Source: Cinclus cinclus
Lineage: Eukaryota > Chordata > Aves > Passeriformes > Cinclidae
Direction of reading: 5' to 3'
DNA: 64,000 bases
NCBI RefSeq assembly: GCF_963662255.1
Contig: NC_085048.1
Location: forward strand, 101,600,229 to 101,664,228
Shown: positions 11,079 to 23,819 of the stretch, piece by piece
Layout of the letters: every line of letters starts with the position of its first letter
Position numbering within the stretch: the stretch's first letter is position 1
The notes under the pieces: model-generated
What the model saw: only the letters and a program-made list of their open reading frames with translations
What the model was told of the DNA's origin: nothing
Database searches by the model: none
Position numbers and translations under genes: made by a program

Positions 11079-14000
11079 GTGTTAGTGTTTGTTATAGGAG
11101 GTAGGGGAAAAGCCTGAATTAGCTCCTATGTTGCAAGCATGAGCATTTGCAAAAAATACTGTTATTTATTTATTACCGTTTGTGGTAGTGTGAGTGTGGT
11201 GCTTCAGTTTCTGCAATGCTGTCTTTGAGACAGTGATGTCTTTGAAGGAGAATCCCATGGCATGCAATTTATAGCTATGGTATTCCAAAAATAAATGAAG
11301 CTTGTATGATGCCTCTAAATAGCAGAAACTGAGAGGGAAAGAAGCAACTCTAACATTTTTCTGAGATATTAAGAGAATAAAGAATTACAGGTATGTAATA
11401 CCACATAAAAATACTACTTCAATGTGAGATTGCTCAGTGAAACGGGATTTCCACCTAAATGATGAGTAACTTGTCTTTGCTGGTGATTCATGGTCACTTT
11501 CTATGTGTGTGGGGAAAAGGGACCCTGCTGCTGTCAAATGAGCTAAGATCTGGGGCGGGTGTTTAGCTGTGGATAGCCATGGGGACCCTGTATGGTTTTC
11601 CCCTCTGGCCTGGACTGGAAATAAGCAGGGGGAGGGAAGGCTGACACTGTCTCTTACCCAGAGTATTGCCTGAACTTTTGCAATGAAGTGCTGAGAAGCT
11701 GTTTGATCCAGATTTTTAGTTGAAAAAATATCTTAGTTGAAAGGGAGAACTGCCATAGATCTTGTAAGTGCACTGTTAGCCAGTCAGTTTTCTGAAGCGT
11801 GCTGGTGCAAAAAGTGGATCTTGTATGTCCAACATATCCAAAGCAGTCACATGGAGTAAAAATGAACTGCAGATGCAGGGATCTGGCAGGTTCCAATATG
11901 CTTTGCTCTCCCCTCCTTTGTACTTTCTTTCGCTTTGCAGTTTCTTCCTTTCAGCCATCCCTGTTCTGCCCCCTGCGTGAGTGGTGAGCTTGTCTATATT
12001 CAGCTTTATTGCCTGGGCATTTAGCGGAGTGCTTTGGATCAGAATGTGGCAAACAAAGGCTGTACCTACACTCTGGGTCCATCTCATGTGCTGCAGCTCT
12101 TGTTTTCAGGTAGGGATTTCAAGTCCAGCTGCTCCTTATTGATCCTGTGGGGAAGTGGCAGGTTGAATCAATTATTTGACATGCACATTCTCTGTTGGCA
12201 CAATTCTCCAGAGCCTTATAATGGCACAAATTATGATACTTGTTAGTGAAAAAAGAAAGTTACTACTGGGTATAGCAATTAATATGCAATTAAAAAGACA
12301 TTCTTTTTTTTTCCCAAGTATTTTTTTTTCCAGCTATTAGATTTTAATTGACTGAATAGTTAAAGAATTGCTTTTGGAAAGGAGGATGGGAATAGTATTT
12401 TTTTCATGAATTAGCTTTGTTTTTTCATCCTGCGGGGACAGCAAGAAGCACAGACAGCTGTTATTTAAAACAAAATTGAACATAAAGTGCTATCAAACCA
12501 TTTACTATCTCTGAACTATAATGCAGCAGTTTTGTGTTTTATGATGTATTGTTTTTGATTATGCACAGCATTGGTGTCCAGACTTACATGTGTTTAGAAA
12601 AATAATGAGATTTGAAGGTAAATGGAGTGCATAGCTGGAAATAATCTATGTCTAAGGTGTTTTGTTAATTTCCTTGCTGCCCAGGGTAGTGGCACAGCCC
12701 AGCAGGATGAAAGGAGGTAGAGGTTGAAGGGTGTTGGGCTGTGCATGGGTTGAGATGTCAGTGCAATCTGAAATGACAGTATCTGGAAGCAAAAGAACAG
12801 AGCAGTACCAGCACCCCTTTGGCTTGTGGCAGCACTGCTGAGGCTCCAGCGTGGAGTCAATTTGGGCCAGCGCCTGCAGCACTTTTGGTGACAGTGACAT
12901 ATTGTCACTTTGGACCTGGGCTGAGACACTCAGGGTCACCAAGCAGCCCCAGTTCAGCTGCTGTGCCCGACCTTGTGATGTACAAGTGATGAAGGCTCCG
13001 TATTTTTTATAACAGTCTCCAGAGCTGTCATGTCCCAGTTTTCAGCTACATTGATTAGTACCTCTGTGAGCAATTCCATACACAGTCATTTTGAGCTGTT
13101 AATTTTCTTCCAGATTATTTTCTTCTAATTACTCTAGAAAGTGGTTTGGAAGAAATATTCAGTGGTTAATAAAAGTATCTATGCATGTGAAGCCATGGAT
13201 GGTGTATATTTTATAAAGCTTTGTCAAATGAAAATATATGACAAATATAAGGTTTTGCTGGCTGGGTGGCTTCTGTGGGCTTTTGCTAAAAGAGGTCAAA
13301 TTGGCTCTGTGAACTTAAAACTTCAGCTGTATTAATTAATGTGATAGGCAAATGTTAGGAAATGCAATATAATTATTCACAGAACTGGGTCATAATTTCT
13401 TTTTCAGATAGTTTTTTAGCATGTTGCCACATCACAGTGCTTTCCACTAATAATGAAGACATTTTGGAGAAATAGTATTAGCAGCTGGTTGACTGTAGTT
13501 AATTGATACATTATTCCAGCACACTCTGTCAGGGACTACTGTGAATGGTTTAAAGGCTTCTAGGGAGAAATAAAACCAAGATAACCAAGGAGAAGTTGTT
13601 TAACTTAATAGTTCTCAGGCTCTGTATACCTTGGTTCAAGGAGGCAAATTACTGAAATATGTAGAGAACAGTGGTTTAGAAAATAATGATAGAATGATTT
13701 AATAAATGTTATCTGTGGGAATAACATATCAGCTTTTCTAGGAGTAGGGTAAGGCAGGGGAGCTCTGGAGAGTTTTAAAACCTGAGTGACTAAATGACAT
13801 AAATTCATTTACTTATGGATTTAATTAGGCATCTTTGTCAAAAATTGGAGTAATGAATTTACAAGGCATTTATGGAATTAACCCTTTATGTAATTGAGGC
13901 ATACTAATTACTGCCTTTCCCCCTTCCAAAATTAAGAGAGCTTCAAATAAATGCATCTTTGTTTTCAGAGTGAGGACCAGAGAAGAGAGGCAAAATGAAG

Positions 14001-16106
14001 CCCTGGAGAGGATTTAGAAACTCCTTCACCTTCAGGTCGCCAATTCCAATGCAGGCTATTTTTTCCATGTTTGAGAGCTTCCCAGCCTCTGTAGTAGTCT
14101 GGCCCCTGTAGAATGAAATTGAGAACATGGTCCTGATCCCAACCAACATGACTCTAGTTGTACTGAAGGACATTTATGAATTAAAGAGTCTTATTCTGCA
14201 GTTATGGCACCCAGCTGGAGATTTTGCTTTTCTCTCGAGAGCAGCTGGGATTAGGCACAAAACAGCAGCCTCTGGCATGGATAGTTGCAAATGTTCAGGG
14301 ATGTAAGAATTAATTTCTTCTTAGATGTGCTTACTGCAGGAAAGAGAAAGTGAGTACTTCAAAAGAACTGAGCTATTTGATCACAGAACATTTTATTGCA
14401 CTGTTAATTATGTCAAAGAGGCTGAACTGAGATAGGGTTCTTAGTGAGTTTTTTGCTGTGTGTATAATTAGATCTACAGAGCTGTTTCCTCAGATGTCAG
14501 GCTGCTTAGCTCTATTTAAGTCAATTTGCATCACTAAGAAGCTGGACCCCGTTATTTATGGAACCATTGACTGTTTATTATACCAGAGTAATGCACAACC
14601 AAGTTCTGTACCCTAAGGAAATATAGGCTAAGAAGTATTAAGTCAGAAAAATGGTACCGTGCTCACTTTTAAGTAATGATGGGCTAATCTCAACCTTCAG
14701 CACTTTTATTTGGCACTTTTTAGAACTTACAGCAATTAGGATACAGAAGTAGAGAATTGCTATGGTGTTTTGGAGATGGACTTGAAATTCAGGGGAAAAC
14801 TTGTGGGGGGACTTTGATCTTTGTAGTCTGTGCAGGTATGGAAAAGTTTTGCAATTGAAAATGCAAGAAACTCTCCATATTCAGGCTTCCAGATTCTGTT
14901 TTAAAAGATGACAGCTTTCCCATGCTAACCACGTTTTAAGTTTGAGGCCAGTGTTACCCTAATGCTTCCTACAGCTAAAAACACAGATATCCCAAAAGAG
15001 TAGCACACTCTATATCAATTCAATTATTTTAATACAGTTAATCTTTTGAATTGTGTTCAAGCTGTTAATGGATATTTTTAGCTCTGTAGGCTTTGGAATT
15101 TCTTATACTCTGCTTTTATGCTCATTGTTCTAGAAATAGGGTTAACAGATTGATTAAAAATACTGCATAAATGCCAATGTCTAATATAGTGATTAATAAA
15201 GTTAGTCATTTACCTGAACTACTACTTTGAAAAGATGCTTTCCCTCACACTAATTATTTCTGTATTGTCCTTATTTTCATCACAAGCATTTCATATCACA
15301 GGTATTTTGCTGTTCTTCATCTTAACTTATTAAATCTTTCTTGCTCATGCATGAATCTGGACAGCTGGATGCCACTAATGGGGCAGCTAGTGCTACCCAG
15401 TGGTCTGTAATCAACATCCTGTTGCCACACATTAGCATGACATTCCATGCCTGAAAGGACTAAGAAATTTGATTTGTAAAGCAACAGCTGAATAGAGATG
15501 ATTAACAAAAAGAGCGTCGTGGATATTGTGTAACACTGACTCTTGTCCTTTCAGAATCCAGTCTAGAATGGCAAATCTGCTGTGTCAATATGAACAAAAA
15601 TAGATGAACCATTATCCAAATGTTTTTATCACTAATCATTTCTCAAAGGCTGTTTAAACACATTTGAGAGCATTTAAATGAAAACAAAGCTGGAAATAGT
15701 CATAAAACCATGACAAAGGAAGTATTTCTATTTTAAACAAAATATACCAATTCATTTTTCTGCAGTGTCAATGGAATACAATATGCCATGATAAATATAT
15801 AAAAATATTACTAAATCTACCTTAAACGCTTTGGTAGATAACAGAGTCTTCCAAGTACTGAGGTTGATTTGAAGATTGTAAAAAGAAGCAGTTCATTTTT
15901 GATGGAGTGTGAGATAAATTGGGAAACCCAAAATTGAACCAGGCACTCTTGAATGACCGCTGAAGAATATAGTCAATGGTTTCAGTGTAACCTGTTTATA
16001 CCTTCATGATAGCTCCATTTCTTCAGAGTGCTCTGTAAGTATAATCTTCACCTGTATGCAGAACTGTTTTCAGTTTGCAGTTTTGGATAGCAGTGCTTTA
16101 CTTCAT
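11079..16106. other. Unique intronic sequence, 11.1-16.1 kb
   Basis: No exon or transposon is recognised. A GC-richer pocket at about 12640-12990 has two overlapping minus-strand ORFs (111 and 96 codons) without family resemblance. It also contains a 7-bp inverted repeat, AGTGACA/TGTCACT, with a 3-nt loop at 12893-12909. The rest is AT-rich and featureless to me. Confidence 0.6.
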
Positions 16107-16250
16107 TAAAAAAAAAACAAAACAAACAACCAACCAAAAAAATACCCAAACAACAAAAACACTCCCCCCCCGCCACCTCCCAAATCCCACAACACAGAAA
16201 CTCACAAAAGAACAATCCTAAAAAACCAACCAAACAGAAAACCCCAATAA
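16107..16250. repeat. A/C-rich low-complexity tract
   Basis: The + strand is almost only A and C, with irregular AACAAACAACCAACC-like units and a C8 run. The antisense strand is open in one frame only because of this skew, giving a Phe/Cys/Gly-rich chance ORF. It sits immediately left of a CR1 copy and faces a complementary T/G-rich tract about 0.8 kb away. Confidence 0.85.
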
Positions 16251-16328
16251 CAGCTGTGAATCCAACAGTTCTTCTTACATGTCTTTCCTCGTTCCTCATC
16301 CTGGGGACCTCAGTGTATGTCTCTGCTA

Positions 16329-16700
16329 ATCATGGAGTGGTTTAGGTTAAAGTTTATCTTGCTCCAGCTCCCCTGGCACACCTCCCCCTAGACCAGGTTG
16401 CTCCGAGGTCCATCCAACCAGGGATGGAACATTCACAGCTTCTCCTGTGCTTCACCACCCTCACAGGGAAGAATTTCTTCCTAATATCTAATCTCAACCT
16501 ACTCTCTTTCAGTATGAAATCATTCCCCCTTGTCCTGTCACCCCAGGCCCCCTGTAAAACATCCCTCTCCATCCTTCTTGTAGGCTCCCTTCAGGTATTG
16601 GAAGGCCACAATCAGGTCACCCCAAATCCTTTTTTCCAGGCTGAGCAATCCCAATTCTCTCAGCCTTTCCTCATAAGAGAGATGTGCTAATGCTTTTCTA
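16329..16700 (-). mobile_element. CR1 LINE 3' fragment with ORF2 C-terminal remnant
   Basis: The + strand begins AATCATGGAGTGGTTTAGG and runs through CCTAGACCAGGTTGCTC to TCAGCCTTTCCTCATAAGAG. On the minus strand, two frames carry CR1 ORF2 C-terminal signatures: [31 protein letters not shown], then RLDIRKKFFPVRVVKH in a shifted frame. The reading frame is broken by frameshifts, and part of the tail around the CCATGGGCAGGGAC motif is missing. It is an immobile 5'-truncated copy pointing leftward. Confidence 0.92.
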
Positions 16701-17021
16701 GTGCTATCAGTATCCAAGAGAGGAGACAATTCTTTCTGATCTTATTGTTAACCACCGTTGCTGAAGGGTGATTTTGAATGGGAAGCACTGATCATCTTAG
16801 TGCTGCCTGTATTCAGCTGTTACCAGCACTGGAAGAATCATTCAACTGGGAAATACCCTTTGCTCTGGAATTTTCACAGTATTCCCCTTATTTCAGATTC
16901 TCAGCCACCCCAATATTTGGCTTCAATTAGATGTTAGCAGCAGAGGACAGAAAGTAGACAGCATTGCATTTCCATCTTTCAGTAATGCGGAGTCCAGATG
17001 TTGTCTGTGTTTGCCAGGAGC
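16701..17021. other. Unique sequence between the CR1 copy and the T/G tract
   Basis: About 320 bp of intron with no recognised feature. Confidence 0.6.
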
Positions 17022-17145
17022 TTTTTTTTTTTTGGGGGGGGGGTGTTGGGATTTTTTTGTAGTTGTTTTGATTTGTGGGGGTTTTTTTTGTTTGTTTGTT
17101 GGGTTTTTTGTTTATTTTAGTGTGTTTGTTTGTTTGCCAACAGAA
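17022..17145. repeat. T/G-rich low-complexity tract (T12G10 start)
   Basis: It starts with 12 T followed by 10 G (17022-17043) and continues with TTTG, GTTTGTTTG and GGGTTTTTT units. Strand composition is the complement of the A/C tract at 16107-16250. The + ORF across it (Phe/Gly/Val-rich) is a composition artefact. Confidence 0.85.
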
Positions 17146-20100
17146 AAAAAAGATATGATACGATTGTTTACGTTCCCATTTGGGAAAGGTTGGGGAACAA
17201 AACAACCAAAATTATTTTGTAATACTTATAAAAATATTACACAAGAAAAGGTATAGATTAGCTTCTTCCTTCTGTCATACTTCACTGATAATTACTTAAA
17301 CAAAAAATATGTTTGTATTAAAAATTGGGCAGAAAAGGAAATTCTGATTGCTGCACTGTTGGTTACAAACCACAAAGTGATGTGGATTACAGAGCTGTTG
17401 GTTCGTGCCAACTGAGGTGCTTGTAGGCAACAAAACCTAATGCAATCACAGGGTACGTAAATAGCTTTCTAATGTACAAACTGTTTCAGTTCATCACTGT
17501 AGTGGACATTATTAAGATAATTATTTGATGCTTTGTGACTCACCATTCTATTGTGCTGTTATATACATTGATCTAATCTAATGAATATGTTTTGAGGTAC
17601 AATTTTCATCTCTTCTTGCAAAAATGTTTTATTGCAGAAGGCAGCCTTATTAAAGATCTGTCACTTCAGAGATCTGGTGACAATAAATGCTTAGCTGTTC
17701 ATTTACTGGCAGGTGACACAGTTAAAAATAAAAGCAATGCAGAAAGTGTCATGGAAAAAAATGGATTGTTTTGTTCTGTGCCTTGAATGGTTCTAATTCT
17801 TGTCATTTTGCTTGAGTTCAAGTTGGGCTTAAACCAGGACATTTTGTTCAACCAGTAAAAGTTCAGAAGGTGCTTCAACATATGTATAGAATGCAATTCA
17901 AGGTTCAAACAGGAATTTCTCCTTTACCCAAGTCTTTTGTTTATGTCTTATGATTTTGCTGACAGTATTTTTGCTAGCTGATTAGTCTTTAAGTACCAAT
18001 TCTATATGTATGTTTGAATGATTAGAGAAATGATAGTGGCAAACAGAAAAGACTAAAAGTAATACTAAAATATCATTATTTCTATCACTTTTTTCCTGTG
18101 TGTACTTCTTTATCTGTGTTTTCTGAGATCAGTGATATCCAGCTAGAATACAGTAGATATAGATTAGCTATATTATAGCTCTACTTTCAGTGAGAATATG
18201 TCAATAGAGAGGTCATAGGCTTGTTTAAAAACGAACAGTGATATTCATATTCGATAAAGACTTTTGGGGAGGAGGTCAGAGGCCAACAATTTTGATGGAT
18301 TTGGATGAACACACTCGATACATGTGTTTTTTATTGAGCCTCTGGGTGATGTTTTTGAGATTTTAAAGTCTGATTATTGCCAAAATACCTACAAATTTTA
18401 GCTTAAAGGGAAAAAACAAAAAATTGCAATTCACTATGTGCATCATATGACAAAAATGTAATGATTAAGAGAAGGCAGCACCATAAAATTAGATCAAAAG
18501 CTATTATCTGGAATTCAGGATGTTAATAGCAACTTGTGTCTTTACAATGAGAATGGAAGAACACAAGGTATTGTTTATAATTGCAAATATAAGCACAATA
18601 AAAATTACAATAGGCAGACAGTTTAAGGCAGCTCCATGCTACAGTTCCTTGTATTGGCCAGCAGTTGTGATTCCAGGAGCATTTTGCATTGGGGAACAAA
18701 TTCAGCGTGTGAACAGTTCTGCATTTGCACCTGGCAAACCAGCAGAAAGGTATGCAAGGTCTTTTTTTGCTGTTACGCTAATGTTGAGGAAGATGTTGTT
18801 TACAAATATTTTCCTCCTCTTGGTACTTGCATCCCATCTATGTAACAAAAGGTCATAAATGGACAATAGAATGGAGTCATAAGTGAATTATTCTCTTTCA
18901 GCTACAAGTTTGCCACACTATTTTTATAATTCCCCCCAAAATTACTGAAATGTCCCTTGAGACCTAGAAGAAGCTGCTGAAGCTCTGTGATAGTTCTCTG
19001 TCCCTTTTTTCTGCATCACTTTAGGCAGATGGAGCTTGTAACTTTGCCTGAAAAACAAAGATGAAACTTGCAACTGGATTGTATAGGGTGGAAGATTTTG
19101 TAGTTTCAGTTATTTGTTTAAAAATAGGGTTTTTTTCTGTGCTGAAAGTCTCTGTGGATCTGACTGTGTTGTCTATGTTTTGATAACACTGGAAGTTGTC
19201 TGTTCTTCTTAGGACATGTGTGTATAGGCATGATGCTGTAAAAATGGAGGGTGGTTTTGCTAGACACAGTTTAGTTGAAATCAGGAGCTGTTTCAGTGCT
19301 ATTTTTTCCACACTAGTTCTTCCCCTAAACACTGATTAGGCGGTCTTTTTATTGCAATTCACCAGATGTGCATCTCTGTTTTCTTGCAACTAAAGACACT
19401 TTTTGTAGGGGTAGAATACAAAAGAGTAAGTCCTGTGTCTCAGAGCATTCCCCATTGCTGTGAAGGAAAAATTCTTTTTCCCTGAAGACTGTGGCCACTG
19501 TAGAATTTTTCCTGAACTGAGCTACATGAGATGGGCATGCAAGCAGCTGGAGGATAATCAGTGTTCCTGCAGTGCCTTCCTTTACCTCTGTTCAGAAACA
19601 GTGTCTCAGGTTGTCTCATCATGGGATTTTTTACTTTAAAATACTGATGCCTTCCCTTGCCAGTGTTTTTTTCAGACTTTCATCGTCCCCATGATGAGAC
19701 TAGCACAAACTCTAGAATTTCAGAGAGAAATCTCTTAGGTAGAGGTTCAGATAGTATCCAGCAATAACACTACTCTGAGTACGCTTATATTGATTTTACT
19801 CTGTGTGCATTCTCTTATCAGTTTCAGATACTTTTATCCTACTGTCATCATCTTCCAGGATGCAAGGAGTAGTATCTCTAAAAATACAGTGATCCAGTGA
19901 CCCAATAAAACTGACTAAAATTTGGATTTATTGCCATGTCTTTTGAAACTTTGCCATTAAGTCTCTAGGTTCAGAATGTATGTGGAGCATACAAATAAAT
20001 ACTTTGCATATGCTTGTGTTACTCAGACTTTTAAGTCTTACACCAAGCGTAACTCAGACACCTAGGAGACAAAGTCTCGTTAACTTTCAGTGAGAAATCT

Positions 20101-23098
20101 CAAAAGCTTTCCATGAGTGCTGGTATCCTGCATGACTAAATAATCTCTGTAAAGGTAACTGAAGCTCCTAGACAGTGAGAGACTTCTGACAGTTTTTATT
20201 TTTTACTTCAGTTGGATTGGATAGCCTCTCATGGAAATGCAGACTCTCCTGAGCTGACAAGACTGTGCCTCAGAGGAACTGTTGTCATATGGTCTCTGTC
20301 ACTTCCAGTCCAGGATGTTTCCACCAATATCATCCTAAGGTGGTGCTGTGATGTTGTTAGCTGGTTTGTGGCATTGTGCTCAGGACACAAATCAACGTGC
20401 CCTCAAGCAAAATGATAGCACTATGATTTTAGAAGGTCACTGATCATCTCTTTGTCACCTGGCATTTATATAATAAATGGGGAACCCTTCAAAATGACAT
20501 TTCAGGTAATGAAAACTAAATCAATGTGAAGCCTGGTACATACCCATACAGATCTGAACTGATGCCAAAGCACGTCAGTGCTTTGCTGTGAGATCAGTGA
20601 CATTTATGACCTGATATTAGAAAAGAAGTCAGAAGTTCAGGCCTTTTACTAAGGACAAGTTGGAAGTTGTCATGGTGGTGTTCTAAAGGTTTATTTTGCC
20701 AAATCTTTGAACTTATGCTGGAGATCAATAAGTGCTTTTGCTAAAATGGTTTATCTTCCAGAGCAGGCTTTGTGCTGCCAGGTACACATTGCCTAGGTGG
20801 GGCTATTTGGCTGTCATTATGGTTGATGTCCATAATTGATGTTTTAGTGTTGTGGGGTAGCACAGAGCTGGTCTGGACTATTGGATGTGCCTGGATTATG
20901 GATGGTCTCAGAGGAATGTTGTTGTAAATATGTTACATCAGGTTTGTGTGAGATTACCTGCAGCCCATTTCTACTACTGGGATAATCAAGACTGTATGAA
21001 GCAACACATTCAAATATGCTGTTTTATGACTAAAGACCCTCTGAAGCAACATATCATGTCTTCGTGTGCATAATAGTGAAATGCAACTGGAGATTTGATG
21101 CAAACAAAACAAATTATACGACTTACAGAGCAGAACAGCTCAGTGAGCTATGTCTCAAAAGCTTCTTATTTTAAACAGTGTCTCTTCAGCAGAATACATG
21201 CTAAATATTTGACAGCTGATGCAGCTTTTAACCAGCTACAGTGCACTGCCATCATGCTCTGTCTCTTCCAGGTTTCTTGATTTATGGTTTCCTGAATTGC
21301 AGAGCAATCAGTCTATGGATGTAGTCCATTTTTTTAACCAAGTCTCATCAAATTCAGTTGAGCTGTGTATAAAAATGGAGATTCCCAAATACATACATTC
21401 TTACAGTGAAGCACTTATTTAATCTGTCCTTTGTTTCCAGAGCAGAAATTTTAATCAATATATTTATTATTAGGGAGGCTTGAGCTTAAGGAGAAATCCA
21501 ATGAAACTATGTTCTCTTCATTGAGAAAGCATTTATTGTTTGGTGCTGCAGCTATCCAGGATGCTGGAAAATTATGACTTTTGACAAATATACAAGAAGC
21601 ACATTGAAAGATGAAAGAATTTAATGGGATGCTCACAGTCCACTTAATACCCTATGTGCCTGTAAATCAGTGGTACAAAAATATTAGGCTGCAAATTAGG
21701 TACATGAGACTCTAGCTGATCATCTAATGTAGTCCTGATAAACTGTTTAGTTCTCTGTTGTAAGCACATCTCTTTCCTAGACTGTCCAAGCTCCTCTTCT
21801 TCCTGAGCTTTAAGAAGAAAGAAAAGAAAAAAGTATTTTTTTCTGAGTTGGGCTGCTCAGAGAATTGATGCCTCAGGATTGCATGCACATACACAGCAGC
21901 TTAGGGGAATAAATCTCTTGCCTTTAGGAATCCATGGAGTACTTGTCTCATTTTCTCAGCAGGATCAAACCCTTCAGGCAGGCAGAAGCAGACAGCCTTT
22001 CAACATCTGTTTAACTCTTTCTTGTCTCATTTTGTATTTAAAATCAGTCATTCTTCAATGCTTCTTTAAGCTTAGATGAAGCCATCTGCTGAATGGGTTT
22101 CACTGGGGAGAGAAAAGTGTGTATTCATAGATGGATAAGCTTTTAATACAGTTTCTACAGTACTCACTGTATTTTATATTAGATGCAAATTGACTCTCTT
22201 TTAGGAGTTACTGTCAGAGGAAACAAGGGAAACTCATGATTGAGGTATCTGTGCCCCACTGGCTGCAAAAAAGTAAAAAAAAATACAAAAAAGCTTTGCA
22301 AGTCTTTGCAAATGTGCTCCTAACTTTGAGACATGTGTTTGTCAAATATTTGAATTATGCCTTTGTATATTGTCTGTGCCTCCAGACTGATAGTTCCTAC
22401 AGGTTTGGCACAGAAAGAAGGATTTGACTGATTTGTGATTTCACTGTCATAAAGATTTGCACACAGCAATTGATTCTCCAGCATTTAAAACCAGTTCAAA
22501 AATGTTAACATACAAAATTGGATACAAAGCTGTCCTTTTTTTTTCTTAATTAATGCTTTGTCAAAGGAATGTTCACAGTCCTAAGCAGTACCAGTAGAAG
22601 TGAAATAATGGAAGCTACCTTGGGAGGTACATAACCTATAGCTTGTCTTAGCACCCTGTAAGTTTAATAGCTGCACTAAGAGTTCCTATGTCAAAGTATG
22701 GCCATCTCCAGTGTTTTGCTGTAAACAGTCTGCCAGAAAGTGTTCTTTTTCTGAGGTTTTATACCAAAGCTGTATGTTATCGTGGACCTGAATATGTGTG
22801 AGACTATAGATTTTTCATATTAAGCTTTGTTTTCTAAGTTCTTCCTTCCACATCTGGAGATTGCTTCTTAGAAAGTATCCTACCCTATTCTATCCTTATC
22901 AGTAGACGCTTTTTGATACTGAATTTGCTTTGTGTTAGGATAGCTGCATTCCTGCCTTCATCAAAGGTTGCTTCGATCTGTTTTGCTTTTATCTGGACAT
23001 TTTCAGAGAAGGTCTTGTACTTTGTTCTCAAGTTCCTTTTCCTTTGCTAGCTCCAAGCCATTACAGATCTTGAAGTGAATTTAAGTTACAGCATTACC
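17146..23098. other. Unique intronic sequence, 17.1-23.1 kb
   Basis: AT-rich intron. A 112-codon + ORF at 18520-18858 and several 60-70-codon ORFs show no family resemblance. No transposon, RNA gene or exon is recognised. Confidence 0.6.
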
Positions 23099-23124
23099 AA
23101 AAAAAAAAAAAAAAAAAAAAAAAA
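23099..23124. repeat. A26 homopolymer
   Basis: 26 consecutive A on the + strand after GCATTACC. There is no AATAAA signal just upstream and no obvious target-site duplication, so I cannot call it the tail of a processed pseudogene. CR1 elements do not end in poly-A. Confidence 0.9.
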
Positions 23125-23430
23125 TCCACACCACTAAACTGGATGCTGGAGGCTTGAACCACACCCTGGATATGGTGGCTAGATTTGGGTTTTTTCTTCT
23201 TCTTCTACCAAAATGCTGTTTTTAAGGGATGGTACGGAATGCTCTGACTGATAATATTCACTTCTTTCCTCCCAGGTATACTTTCAAACAAATGCTTCTT
23301 GCCACTAAGAAGAGTAAATTACAAATTGTGTCACAGAGAAAGAGGAGCTACAAATATTCCTTTCCCCAGACTGCAAAAAGAGTCAGATGCTTGCATGGAA
23401 AAACCCAGATATTCTTAGCTTTAGTCAGGG

Positions 23431-23512
23431 AAAAAAAAAACCAACAAAAAAAAAAAACCAACAAAAAAAAACAAACCAGAAACCCCCCCCCCAAAAATAA
23501 TAAAAAAACCCT
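23431..23512. repeat. A/C-rich low-complexity tract
   Basis: A-runs separated by CCAAC and CAAACC, then a run of ten C and AAAAATAATAAAAAAACCC. A 187-codon + ORF (23229-23792) passes through it as a Lys/Asn/Gln-rich stretch. I attribute that ORF to base skew. Confidence 0.85.
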
Positions 23513-23819
23513 TCTAAAATGCCCCTATTCTTTCCAGAATAACTGTAAATTACATTGCAACACCTTGGCATCCTCAGTCCCCTGCAGAGTCAACAAGGGA
23601 GCTACACCAGAATGCAACAGCACCAGGATACCTTTTCCTGCCCACCCACTGATACTGAAGGGAATCAGCAACATTTTTGGCCTCCCTCTTTCCCATCACA
23701 AACAAGAAAATGGGAATGTAAATGGAAATATCACCCTTGCCCCACAAAGAATATTATCAGCTCTTTCTAATCAGTTACAGAAGTGTTTCTGAGTTTTTCT
23801 TGTTTGAAAGACAGGTATC

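Noticed and set aside
16048..16299. Minus ORF with hydrophobic Cys/Phe-rich stretch
   Set aside because: Artefact of the A/C-rich tract at 16107-16250.
23229..23792. 187-codon + ORF, one of the longest in the window
   Set aside because: It is held open by the A/C-rich tract (Lys/Asn/Gln run) and has no domain or splice context.
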